Under the pieces are notes generated by a model, which saw nothing but the letters and a program-made list of their open reading frames with translations, did not search any database and was not told where the DNA came from. Shown here in pieces: positions 45,069-57,494 of a stretch of DNA of 64,000 nucleotides; position 1 is the first letter of the stretch, and each line of letters starts with the position of its first letter. This stretch comes from Lactifluus volemus (taxonomy: Eukaryota; Basidiomycota; Agaricomycetes; Russulales; Russulaceae), in NCBI GenBank assembly GCA_022376515.1, contig WTXI01000056.1:62001-126000 (forward strand), given 5' to 3'. The position numbers and the translations under genes were made by a program.

Positions 45069-46483
45069 TGGGGAGTTACTATGAGAAACGGAGAGCAATT
45101 GAAAGTGAGGTGAAAGCTTTGGACTAAAGCAACCCCGAACCCTGGGCGCTAAGGTCACACCCGTGGTAACTTAGCGATACCTGTCACTGGCAACAACTCT
45201 CTTTCAACAATGTAAAGTTGAACCGTGGCATAGGCCTTTGCCATTTGCGCCTGGTCTACCCTTCCCTCCCTATCACACACAGTTAGCTCTCACTTCAGCC
45301 ATGATCACGCTAGCCTGAGCATTCCCATGATCTCATTAAAGTCACAGGCTTGACTAAGCTCGACTCAAGACGTGGTCCATACATCAAGGAAGTCTTACGC
45401 ATCCGCACGGAAAAACTCGAGTAGCTTGAGTGTTGAGGCGCCATGTGTCAGTGTCGTTCCTCCTCAATTTCAGGGTTTCTTCTGCTGATAGCCGATGACC
45501 TCTCAACGGAATTGTAGCGTGCCCTGATTTATGTCATAACACTCGTCCACCAGTGACACCCTCTCCCCCTCCTGTATTCCATGAGTAGAGATTGAGGTCC
45601 CTGTGGTTGCTTGGTGTTAGAGAAATCTGCCTAGACCAGGCCAAACGCCCTTAGCCACCAGCTCCTTCCAACTCCGAGTCCGTATTGAAACAAAAAGAAC
45701 CCTCAAAAGCAGCGTCCGCCTTTGTCTCATGACCGTGGAGTCCGCCCGAGCCCGCCGTTGGTCGTCATTCCCCCGCCTGCCTATCCCAGCCCACCCTCCA
45801 TCGACAACTTTGCCCTTGCCCATTCAGTTGTTGTCACTTTGTCAGCTCTCACTTCCTCACCACCACCACTTTGATTTGATTGGTTCTTCATCATTGGCTT
45901 ACGATTGCCACCGCCCCCGCTGTATGGCCTGTCTTTGTTGACCCGCCCCCGCTTATTCCACCCCCTAGTCTACGATTCAACTGGACGACAACCCCGCTGT
46001 GATTAAGGTTAAAATGAAAGAACACCCCGATTCTGCCATCCACAACCGAGTCAGATAGATCGATCGAATGAGACATTCGATCGATCTATCCGACTCGGAC
46101 ATGTACTAGGTTTTTGTACAGTGGCTGATGCTTTACTCAAGTCAATTATATCCTATTGAGGCACGGAACAAAAGATCGTGACCTAAGGCACAGCGAAAAT
46201 CATGTTTTAAAAAGAACCCTGCATAGTGAGTAACATAAAAAGACCAAGGCGAAACTGAGATAGAATAGAACGTAAGCTGACAAGACAGGAACTCTGAGTT
46301 GCGCATCCCGTTATTGGGCTGCATATCGACACAAGTATATCATATGTACCGTAAGCACGTCACAGTCAACGTAGTAAAAGCAGTCAAAACGAGCATTTGA
46401 TAAGCCTCTCAAAATCAGGATATCCACGGCAAGGGCCAAGACCTATGCTGTGGCACTGGCAGAGACATACAACAGTTTCGCCT
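45069..46483. other. Intergenic between J and K
   Basis: Bases ~45120-45690 include a diverged third copy of the type 3 upstream block. A perfect-looking hairpin lies at 46046-46098 (listed separately). Bases ~46260-46483 are the K downstream flank, with a variant of the recurring 3'-flank word near 46375. No gene supported; the plus-strand frame at 45729-45941 is low-complexity. Confidence 0.5.
46046..46098. repeat. Near-perfect 25-bp inverted repeat with a 3-base spacer
   Basis: The left arm is 46046-46070, the spacer aga is 46071-46073, and the right arm is 46074-46098; 24 of 25 positions pair. The arms contain repeated cgatcgat. No poly(U) tract follows, so it is not a bacterial-type terminator. 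It could be a relic of a mobile element or a protein-binding palindrome. Confidence 0.85.
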
Positions 46484-49193
46484 TTACTCAGGATGGCCAA
46501 TGTCCCGAGGGAAACATGCTGTGTCAAGGGCATGCTGGGAAACATCTATGTCAGGTCCGGAAATAGCTGTCTCGTATTCCACTGAGCGTCGTGGGGCCTC
46601 TACGTTATGAGACAGGTCTGGGGCCGGAGGCCCATGATCATCATCGAACATTCCGTCCTTTGGCGCCGTGCTCGAGTGCGAAACAGAGGTCCCCTGGGGC
46701 GGCATGAGAGAAATAGTTGCCGCCGAGGTGGAGGGAAGAGTAAAAGGCTCGGGAGGAGAGATCAGTTGGTCAATCTGGAATGCGGGACTCGGAGAGGCTA
46801 AGGATGACTGAGTGTGGGTAGCAGGCGTGTCGCCGACAACTGGGACCGGGGAAGTTGATGGGAGACTGTCAGAGACAACACCGAGATTTGCGTTGTCATG
46901 CAGATCGGTAGTGCGGCTAGACGGGGGTGCGAAAGGTGGGTCAAGTGCGAATGTCGACACTGCCGGGGCGTGAGGTGAGTTGGAAGTGGTGTCCGTGGGA
47001 ACTTGTTTTATCAAGTCGAGGGAAGTGGTCGCAAAGTTGCTACTTGTAACATTGACAGGCGGAGTGTGGGGGAAGGGTTCGACAGTTGGGGGTGCATCAG
47101 GTACATCGTGAAGCGACGACTGTTCTGATAAATGTACGTGGCCATGACTTTCGCTCGACGCGGGGAAGGAGGACATGACCGGCTCTGTGAAAGGAGCGAC
47201 GATGCTCAGAACGACGTCGGGCGGGTTGGCAGGGGCTGGGATTATCGCTAGAGGGTGAGTCGTCTTGTCTGTCGCGCTGTCGATGTGATGACTCGGGATA
47301 TTGCACAGCGGGTACGAAATTGGCTCGGAGTCATCATCAGCATCGGCGCCTTGATGTAAAGAGATATAAAGATGTCGAATAGCGAGAATCCCATCAGAAA
47401 TGTCAATTGATCGACCATTCTGCAGTATCATTTCGTTCCATAAAGCACAAAAGTCGTGTTGTAGTTCGGGAAGAGTATTTTGAATGTCGAATTTAGAAAT
47501 GTGTTGGAGGATATTGGATAGGTCATCAGAAACGCTAAAATCATCCTCCTTGGGACACGAGCGAAATAGTGGGCGAGTGATGTGGACCAAGTTGGCAAGT
47601 AGAACGCTGTCTCCATGTGCGAGGTAATATCTAACCACCTCTTCTGATGCGTCTAGTTGATCCTTGGCGAGTGCCATCCACCGGTCATCCCGTTCCGAAT
47701 TCGGCACGCTTGCAATAACACCAGCAATTATCCCTCGAGTGCATAATCCAGGCTCGAGGTCACCGCTGCTTCTCAAAGACTGCCCAATCTCCACTGATCG
47801 CAACACAAGATCTTCGCCAAATTCAAAAATAGAACCGAGGACAGCTATAGATGAACGGGGGAGATGTACTGGATCGACGGCCTTTATGCCGATCATCACC
47901 CGCCTTTTCTTGGCTTCCTCTGAGACCAAACCATATGTCAAAGTACGGAAAAGGAACTCAAAGACTGCCGGAGCCAACGCCTTGTCCACTTTGTCGAAGA
48001 TGAGTTGGAAGTCATCGTCTTGGATAGAGCTACAGAAGCCAGGGATGGTTTCAAAGAATTGTTCAAGCCCTTTATCTTCGTCCAGTGCATCAATTGTCCA
48101 TGTAAGGATACGACTATTGGTTTCCGCAGACAATATTAAGCCAGTTCCTTGGACCGTCGTCGTCATACCTCCGTGGAATCGTTGTTTATAAATATACCAC
48201 TCCCGATTGTTGATAAAGCGGAAGCCGTGATTTCGAAGAAAAAGGGCAATTTTGGAGATTGCATATGTGATGCCAGCATAGAGGAACCACACTGACGAAG
48301 AAAGTGGTGCATAGTAGGGGCTATCGTGCCAGAAGATTGGCATCAACGTGATGCATAGATATACGCCTCCTACAAGCACGACCCACCAAACGACTGCACT
48401 GAATACAGTATGGTTGATGTTAAACAGAAAGATAGCCAGTCCGATGAAGAACGAAAACAGCGCCAGGTGTAGCAGAGCGGGCAGCGCTTCGACAGACCAA
48501 GGAAGATGGAACCTTTCCGCTCCATGGGCAAAGAATGCACGGACCGGTGCTCGGTATTGGGGACTGTATCGCGGTGGTTGTGTGATTGTGACATATCGAC
48601 GCGCCCACTGTTGTAACAATGTGGCCAGTAAGGCACATGTGAGACTGATGACCAAACTGAGGAACCAGAGCGAGTTGACCCAAATTGCTGATTTCGAAGG
48701 AGAGAAGGGAGGTGGTTGAACTGGAGTTGCAAGGATCGAAGCACGAGATATGTTTGGGTCAGCGAGAAGCTGATAGATGTTTGCGAGGAAGAACGCAGAG
48801 GTATCCTGTGAATTTGGCTTTAGGTCTTGAACAGACACAGTGGCCAATGCAGCGAGTGCGGCAGAGAATAAACCGGTCTACAATGTTCACGTTGGTCACT
48901 GGGCTCCAGCGTTGAGTCGATATATGGGCTCACGAAGATAAGGATGCCATCAGCATCCTTTTGCCAGCGTTTGGCCATCTCGTTGTCTTCTTCCTCTGTC
49001 ATCTTAATGTACATATTGAAAAGGGGCCATGAACTATCAGCCTGTCTTTGGCGGGGTTGATTCTGCGCTGGCTGAGCGAGACCAGGGCCACCTGTGATAC
49101 AGGGTAATGATGATGACAAAATAAAGTGGCAGATAACCTACTCATTTCTATCCCCTCTCCGTTGATGGGTTCTGGAGAAGCTGCTTCGGACAT
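46484..49193 (-). CDS. DUF6535-family membrane protein K (type 2), complete, three exons, ~867 aa
   Basis: Exons are 49142-49193, 48934-49091 and 46484-48877 (introns 50 and 56 nt). The protein opens MSEAASPEPINGEG, like F. Exon 2 is 12 nt shorter than in F. Helix 1 is split by intron 2; helices 2-4 follow with the type 2 sequence LLQQWARRYVTITQ and a linker with NREWYIYKQRFHGGMT. The core ends at YPLCNIPSHH and the tail ends DIGHPE, a variant of the family terminus. The two relics at 36.5 and 40.9 kb derive from a K-like gene. Function unknown; a multi-pass membrane protein is expected. Confidence 0.9.
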
Positions 49194-51168
49194 CGAGGCA
49201 CTGGAATGAGGAATGAAGTGTGATTTGAGGCTGGGTGTATTAGTAGGTCACTGTCGGAGTTGACAGCACCTGGCGCTACGCACGGAATCTGCGCGGAAAG
49301 CCTTTCCATCACCTGCAGCGGTTTTTGTTGTCATGTGGTAAATTTGTAACAATCTCGCGATCGGCATCTCCCGGGACTTAGCACACGCCCCGTGTGTGCC
49401 TTGGCGTGTGCGCCAAATGTTTTTTTTATGGTGTGTACAGTACATCTTAATGTACATATTAAAATTGACCCCGAGCCATCGGAAAAGTCGGTCTCTCTCT
49501 GTGAGGACTGGTTTTGTTCTGACTGAAGGACGTCACGAAGGCCGGCTATAGGGGAATGAATGTGATAGTGATAAAGTAGGCTAACCTACATCAGGAGGTG
49601 CTTCAATTCCCAGGACATCGAGGAGCAACGTTGGACGCTAAGGTCAACTGGACTTGGACGCTTGATTACAACGCCGTGGGCAGTGGTACAAATACTGCAA
49701 CAAACAGCCACCACATGACCACGGAGCACGCCTCTTCCGTCTATATGCTTGTGTCAACTCGGACAGCCCTGTTTGAACGCCATAAACCTCGGCATAGGCC
49801 TCCTCCACTTGTCCCCGGTCCACCATTTCCAACGACCTCATCAAAGTTTGCACTGATATTGGTTCAAGCCGCGGCCGTGGCTCATGATTCGGATCCTGAG
49901 AAGCCTTAAGCGGCCGCACTACAATTATACTGGCCCTCGCTATGAGTCTTGGGACCGGTCGTTTGTCGTCACTCCACTGGCCGAGAGCCCGAAATTAGGT
50001 TTTCCACTGTAGATGATCAGTTAGCTGGTATAGATGGTGAGGGATCTCAACGGATTGAGGGGGATCTGATCCTTGAAAACCGGGAGAGGCGAATCAATTG
50101 CCCTGGTATTTGATACTAGATACTATGGTAGACGCACTCATTAGCACTCACTTCTCACGCTCCCCTATCTGCTCACCAGACTTGTAGATGTCACTGCTAG
50201 AAGTCATAGAGCTGCTAAGGTGCTCCAGATGCCGGCGCCGCTGGGGGTAACAGCCAAACAAACAAACAAAAACAAATAGAAAAAACATTTTCAACAATAT
50301 TCTGTCGACAATTCTGTTTGAATGTGTGGTAAAGTACTGCGTAGGCTTCTTGAACATTACCCTGGTCCTCTGTTCCTCTAGCCCCGATCATGACCTTGGT
50401 GCCAGTCTGCGATTCTCCAGTCCGAAGTCGATCGCATACTCCTGACCGTGACCTCATTGAAGCCAGGTGAGACGGAGGCATAAAAGTAGGGGTCTAACAA
50501 CGCCACATGAAAGCTACCGTGGTGCGGTGAGCAACACGCACCTGAGGTCAGGCCTGCAGTCTGTGTGTTAGGGAAGCCGCCGCTAGGACCGTCCTGATCC
50601 TCGATAGGAGTAGTACTGTGATGCCCGGGCCATTCGATAGTGCTGTCAGATATATGATTCGTGTCAGACATGCGGTAGAGCCTGAAGTTGCTACTGAAGA
50701 GCTGCTGCAGGCAACTGGGGAAGCCCGGCGGACACAAACGGCCCAGGATTACAAAGGCTTCCGCAACCGTATATCCAGGGCAGAAGAGCCACCAGTAAGT
50801 ATATCTCGACACAGAGAACGAGCATTTGATTGGGCACATCTGGACAACATCCTGTATACATGACTCGGAAGGTAGAGAGAAGGTACGGATGGAACGTAAT
50901 GACCTAACAAACAGCAAGTCGTTTGCAAAAAGAAGCTTTTACATTAAGTTATACAAAAGACCACAGAACAAACAGAGAGAGTTGGAGACAAGGAGTTCTG
51001 AATCGAGCCTCCTACTGTTGAACCTCGTACCGACAAGAGCGCATATCGTACTAGTATGTAGTGCCGTAAATGACCGTTGGCGTGCCTCAAAATCAAGGAG
51101 CATATAAATATCCTGTAGGGTCACGATTGTATGTAGTACGGCAAACAGACCACAGGACAGTTTCGTCT
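49194..51168. other. Intergenic between K and L
   Basis: Bases ~49450-49560 hold a scrap resembling exon 2 and its flank. Bases ~49600-50140 are unrecognised. Bases ~50150-51160 are the second copy of the G-H intergenic block. No gene supported. Confidence 0.5.
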
Positions 51169-53858
51169 CTACTCCGGACGGTCAATCCCGGTGAAGGATG
51201 TTGTATCACTAGCAAGGCGATAGTCCGAAACAGAGGTCTCCCATGGCGCCGTGTGAGAAATGGCCAAGGACGACTGAGTGTTTGCAGGAGGCGGGTCATT
51301 GGGAGCTGGGGAAGAGAAAGTTGGCAATGGAATGTCGGTGACAACACCGAGATCTGCGTTGTTAGTAAGCGGATCGATGGTTTTGTTAGATGGGGCGATG
51401 AGGGGTGGGTGAGGAGTGATTGTTGACTCGGAGACTGCCGAGACGGGATGCGGGCCAGACTCTGATTTAGACGTGGGCGAGATGGTAGAAGGGTCGAGTG
51501 AAGTAACAGCAGAGTGGTCGGTTTCAACATTGACAGGTGGAGAGGGGTGGAAGGACTCGACGGTTGGGGTAGTATCAGGCACATCGTGGAGCGATAACTC
51601 TTCTGCAACGTCTATGCGTCTATGATCTGTGGTCGGTGCTGGGAAGGATGGCATGTTGTCCCGAGGTGAGCGAGTGGTTGACTCGGGGATCACGGGACGA
51701 CGGGTGCTGTCCGAGTTGGGATGATGAACCGGGATATTGCACAACGGGTACGAGAAAGGATCCCTCAAAACGTAGTCAGGATCAGCAGTGGAACCATCGA
51801 AGTCGGTTGGGGCAGCATCGGTGTCTTGATGTAAAGCGATATAAAGATGCCGAATGGGTCGGAGAATATGAAAAGCAATCTCATAGGAATCGCGATCGCG
51901 CGCTTCTTGAGCAATTTCGTTCCACAACGCGCAGAACTTGTGTTGAAGTCTAGCAGGCTTATATTGAATGTCGAATATGGAAATGTTTGACAGGAAGTTC
52001 GTTAAATGATATGCCATATTTGGAATATCCTCGAGACACAAGCGGAAGAGCGGGCGAGTGATGTGGATCAAGTTAGCAAGTGAAACGCTTTCGTCATAAT
52101 CTTGAAGCCACTCTTCTGATGACCTTAGTTGATCCTTGAATAGTTCGATCGTGTCCACTAGGTGATCAATCGGCATGCTTGCAATGATACCTGCCAGTAT
52201 CCCTTGAGCGCATAAACCCATAGGTCTATTGCCGCTGTTTCTCAGAGAACGCGCCAAATCGTGATCGAGAATATCTATGCCGCCCAAAGAGAAAACGCTT
52301 CCGAGGGCGTTCATGGTCGAATGAGGGAGTTGTATCATGTCAGCGGCCATCGCACAAATGACGACTCGCCTACGTCTGTCTTCCATCGAGACCGAAGTAA
52401 GTGACAAACTACGGCTCAAGAATACGGCAAATGCCTCTGCTATCATCAAGTCCAGTTTGGCAGTCAGTTCGGCAGGAGTAGTGTTGGAGTAATGAAACAC
52501 ATCCCAGAAGCGAGGGACGGCACCGAAGAACTGTTCAAATTCCTTCTCTTGATCGAGAGCGTTAATTGTCCCTATCAGGATACGAGTGTTGATCTCCGCC
52601 GACAACTTTGAACCAGTTTCTTGAACAGCCCCGGTCAAGCCCCTCGAGATTCGTCTGCGACACATTATGCTTCGTGTTTGAGTGTATAGGTAGGCTCGAA
52701 GGCGTGCACGGTCGTGGTCGGAGAGTCGTGGGTTTGAAAGGTCGGGGAGGTCTATGCGAAAGCGACTAAAAGAGGAAGAATTGAAGAAGAGACTAAGACG
52801 CGAAAGGAACCTGCGAATCTCAAGGAATGTATATAGCGTGCCATGACCGAAGTGCCACAGTAACGAAGACAGAGGCGCATAGTACGGGCTGTCGTGCCAG
52901 AAGATTGGCATCACAGTGATGCATCCATATACACTTCCTGCGAGTCCAATCCACGAAGCCACCCAACTGAAAACAGTATGGTCGATGTTGAACAGAAATA
53001 CAATCAGCCCAGAGAAAAATAGGAACAGAGATAGGTGTAGGAGAGCGGTCAATCTTTCGACAGACCCACGAAGATGAAACTTCTTCACTCCGTTATCAAA
53101 GAATGCACGAATCGGCGCTGTATTGTATCGGCTATAGCGTGGCGGGTGAGTGATTGTGACGAATCGACGTCCCCACTGTTGTAACATTGTTGCCAGTAGG
53201 GCACATGTTAGAGCGATGACCAAACTGAGGAACCAGAGTAAGTTGACCCAGACTGCTGATTTCGGTGGAGAAAAAGGGGGTGGTTGAGCTGGAGTGGCAA
53301 GGATTGATGCACGAGATACGTTCGGGTCAGCGAGAAGTTGATAGATGTTTGCGAGATAGAACGCTGAGGTGTCCTGCGGATTTGGCCTGAGGTCTTGAAC
53401 GGAGACCGTGAGCAATGCCGCGAGGGCAGCAGCGAATAGACCGGTCTACAGCAATATTCACGTTGGCCACTCCAGCGTGGAGACCAAGATAAAGACTCAC
53501 GAAAATAAGGATACCGTCACCATCCTTCTGCCAGCGATCGGTCATTTTGCTGTCTTCCTCTTCTGTCATCTTGACGTACATGTTATAGAGGGGGTTTGAT
53601 CGATTGGAAAAGTTGGCCTGCTCCTGCGATGCATCCTTTTTGTCTTCTTTGTATACAGTCGGAGGCCGGTTTGGGGTATCGTCATTAAATTTCTCCTGCG
53701 AGATTTGACTTTGCTCTGGTCGAGGGATGTCATGAAGGCCAGCTAACGGGAGGATGTGATTGAGGACGATAAAGCAGGGTGACAAATAACATACGGGTGT
53801 TGCTTCCCTCTTCTGGTGATTTCCCTACATCGATGGCTTCAGAAGCCACTTGAGACAT
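51169..53858 (-). CDS. DUF6535-family membrane protein L (type 3), complete, three exons, ~860 aa
   Basis: Exons are 53795-53858, 53501-53742 and 51169-53445 (introns 52 and 55 nt). The protein opens MSQVASEAIDVGKSPEEG. Exon 2 resembles that of H (DIPRPEQSQISQEKF). Four membrane helices, the type 3 Ser/Arg-rich linker and the helical core (ending YPLCNIPVHH) are intact. The core has a local replacement near residues ~530-560 compared with I and J. The Ser/Thr/Pro-rich tail ends TGIDRPE. It is closest to H, and the similarity extends ~1 kb into the downstream flank. It is the last gene of the array; foreign sequence starts right of its exon 1. Function unknown. Confidence 0.9.
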
Positions 53859-54332
53859 TGGGGAGTTAATGGAGAGCAGTTGAAATGAAGAGGAAGCCTT
53901 GTACTAAAGCAGCCCTGAACCCCAGTGAGAAGTGGAACGAATTAAATATAATCTGATCGAATAAAATTGAATGAAATGAATACAATTGATGTGAATTGAT
54001 ATAAAATGATAACGAAAATATTAATTCAATGTAATTGATCTCGGCTGATAAAATTTGAATAGCGCTCGATCACTAGCCGAATTCGATTGAATAGAAATGA
54101 TCGCGTCGTATGAGTCATGAGATTTATTATTCGATCGAAAGCAACTGATTAGAATCGAATAAAACGAATCGCGCACTGTTTATCCAGTTTACTGAGTACT
54201 GCATCAAAAACTTACTGACCCACGCACTGTCCGGTCACATGGGCAGTGTGTATAATCACATGGAAAGTCATGCATATGCGGGCACAACTCGATTACAATA
54301 GTAATATAATCTAATCGCATTTATTCATTGGA
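53859..54332. other. AT-rich stretch upstream of the transposase gene
   Basis: From ~53935 to ~54330 the DNA is AT-rich, with many variants of words such as aattgaat, attgat and gaataaaa in both orientations. This contrasts with the array to the left. It may be the subterminal region of the DNA transposon encoding the Tnp2-type protein. Terminal inverted repeats could not be identified. Confidence 0.4.
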
Positions 54333-57300
54333 ATGTCGACTTCAAGCACATCAAACGGTCCTCAATGGTATTGCTCTTGCTCGAGATTTTGTGTGGTAGA
54401 AACGGTTGTATCTCGAACAACCTTCTACAATCACCGAGAATTCCGAGCGGACGATTATCGCGCTCAACATAGCGCTCGATTTTCTGCATTATCCGGACGA
54501 CGAACGCGACTGCCATCTGTGGAATGTCTAGTGGATGGTGTGAACTGTTTTTTTCACTGTGGACTCTGGTTAAAAATATATTTGAAGCGCCTCCTATACA
54601 AAAGAAGCCGAGGCGATCGGAAGATGGTGAAGGTTTGCAGGATTCTACACAAGCAACCTCAAGTATAGATCCACTAGGCGATCAGTCCGTACCAGGGGGT
54701 GCACGTGTTGGAGATATGGTATTATTAGATCAAAATAAATGTGATATGATCATACTGATTGTACACTTGCGTAGGAGTTAGGAAGCACGTTGCAAAGGCC
54801 TGCTACTCCATCTGAAGTCGGATTTGATTGCGCACAGGATCACGATCAATGCTTTGATGAGGAGACGCCATTTCATCCTACTATCCAAACTGGCGATGCG
54901 CACCCGGTGCCTCGATCTGCTGCTTTGGAGGGCGATCTTCCTCTTGGCCCAGATGCTATACCCGATGATGTACCTGGGCAACTTGAGCCCGATTCAATCG
55001 TGCCCACTGTCGCTGCGCTTCGAGATGCCAGGAAGTTCATTGATGAGCTACGTGCAGCGACATTGGATCGAGATCCGCTCTCAGAGGGTGTTCGCCAACG
55101 ACTTCGTAATCCAGATACTTTCTTATTAGATCTGTCGGACAAGGACTTGCGGCTGTGTCTTAGGTTGTTCTTGGCCGTGACGAGTGGTTCCGAGGCCATT
55201 TACTCAGATACGATTGATGCGATCAAGGAGCACTCTCCGGGCGTAGCACTGCTTTCGCAGTGGCAGATCAAGAAATGCATTCAGGACTTAACATGCATTG
55301 AGCCGATGATGACCGATATGTGTCCCAGGTCGTGTGTCGCATTCACTGGCCCATTCCGCGACAACACCGCCTGCCCCGTGTGTGGAGAAGCACGTTCTGA
55401 AAGTCATACTTCGCGTCCACGAAAACAATTCCTTACGATACCCATCGGCCCACAGATCCAGGCGCAGTGGCGCAGCGTAGAGGGCGCACGTAACATGGGC
55501 CATCGTCGACGAGTGATGAAAGATCTTATCGATCCCCTGTCTCCGGAAATTTCTATCGATGAATACAACGATGTTTATTGTGCACGCGAATTCTGCAATG
55601 CTGTCCTCAATGGGGACATCAAGCCAGACGACACAGTGCTCATGATGTCGGTCGACGGTGCACAGCTGTACCAGCACAAGCAATCCGATTGTTGGATCTA
55701 CATCTGGGTCTTGCTGGATCTCCCTCCTGAGCTGTGATACAAGAAGAGATACGTGCTTCCGGGGGGGTTTATCCCCGGTCCTAATAAGCCCAAGAATCTC
55801 GACTCATTCTTGTTTCCTGGGTTGCACCACCTGGCTGCCCTTCAGCGCGATGGCCTCCGAATATGGGACGCTGAATTAGATCGGGTATTCACATCATTTC
55901 CGTACTTCTATCTGGGCATGGCGGATGGTCCCGGTCTTTCACAACTAAATGGACAAGTCGGGCATCATGGCGCACTTGGGTGCCATCTTTACTGCGGTCT
56001 CAGGGGAAGGCACAAGGAAAACGGGCCACATTACTATCCAGCAATGCTAAAGCCGCTGGACTACGATGTCTCTGGCTGTGATCACGACGACATCGATGTG
56101 TATAAGCTGGAGGAACAGTCCCCTGCTTTGTACGATCAGGGCCTGCATAGATTACTGCTAAGTCGGAACGACACACACTACAAACAGGAGCGCAGAGAGA
56201 CGGGCATATGCAAGCCCAGCATCTTCAGTGGGCTCTCCCCTCGTTGTTCACTGGCTCCCCCCCGATGCTTCGCGATCGACATAATGCATCTGATATCTCT
56301 CAATCTTCCCGATCTATTGCTTGGTCTTTGGCGCGGCACTATTGATTGTGATAAGGACGATTCACGATCAGAGTGGCCATGGATGTGCCTCACCGGTGAT
56401 GTCTGGCGGAAACATGGAAATGAAGTGGCGTTGTGTAGGGAATTTTTTCCCGATTCGTTTGATCGCCCCCCCCCCGCAATCCTGCTGAGAAGATCTCGAG
56501 CGGGTACAAGGCCTGGGAATTCTTGACGTACGTCTTTGGACTGGGGCCAGGGCTTCTCGTTGACGTGGTGCCTTGGGCGTTCTGGGAACACTTCTGTAAG
56601 CTCGTACAGGGTGTGCGGATCCTCCACCAGCGGCGCATCAAGAAAGAACAACTCATTATCGCGCATATGCTCCTTCTCGAATTTGTCGAGGAATTCGAGA
56701 TAATGTACTACTGTAGACTACCATCAAGGCTACATTTTGTCTGCCAGAGTGTCCATGCAATGGCTCATCTCGCACAAGAGACTGCGCGCATTGGACCTGG
56801 AGTGTATATCCAACAGTGGACACTTGAGCGCACGATCGGGAGTCTTGGTGAGGAAGTCAAGCAACCTTCCGATCCTTTTGCCAACATTTCGAACCGTGGA
56901 CTCAGACGCAGTCAAGTGAGCGCTCTTAAGGCAGGTTATCCAGGGTTGGATGGCACTACAGGAAAATTGCCCGATGGTGCAATCAGATTGGACGAAACAG
57001 ATGACGGATACATTCTTCTCGGGGGGAAAGACAAGAAACCGGTTGTACTCAGTGGTGCAGAGGCCGATGCACTTCGCGATTTCATGATCTCGCAGACAGG
57101 TTCTCTCGCCAGTAACTGGGTGCCAAGGTATAGGCGATGGGCAAGACTTCGCCTACCAAACAAGCAGATCTCTCGATCCTTGTGGAAAGACCGAAAAAGG
57201 GTACCACGAGAGAATCAAACAGTACGACGTTCTCGAAATGTCAAGGTGACGTGCATCTCATTCAAGATAGTACAGATCTCACTGATAATCGCATTTAGAT

Positions 57301-57494
57301 CTTATCTGGTGAACTATCTCGGTTTGCAGAGGTACAGTTCTACTTTCAAAGCGGACACTTGCCGGGACCCGAGCGTACATATGCCCTCGTGTCTGTATGG
57401 TCCGAGCCAGACAAAAATCTGCTCAGTATATCGCACGGTGCTTTGTACGCGTGCACGTATCAAGGGGCATTGTAAGACTTCCGTACGCGAGTAG
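54333..57494 (+). pseudogene. Tnp2/CACTA-type transposase gene, broken
   Basis: An N-terminal frame from the ATG at 54333 has a CSCSRFC cluster, typical of the zinc-finger start of these transposases. Then, in different frames, come the main parts. Bases 54790-55737 contain CPVCGEAR and the SVDGAQLYQHKQSDCW stretch. Bases 55738-56526 carry the GFIPGPNKPKNLDSF motif and HHGALGCHLYC. Bases 56523-57494 carry WTLERTIGSLGEEVKQP and NRGLRRSQV. These are signatures of the Tnp2 family frequent in basidiomycetes. Defects are an in-frame TGA at 55735-55737 (the reading frame continues on both sides) and a frameshift at a C run near 56467-56476. The join between 54333-54668 and 54790 also needs an intron or a frameshift. 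The element's ends were not found. It is most likely an inactive copy. Confidence 0.85.

Noticed and set aside
45729..45941. Plus-strand 70-codon frame in the J-K interval
   Set aside because: Low-complexity Pro/Leu/His composition and no counterpart in the duplicated intervals.
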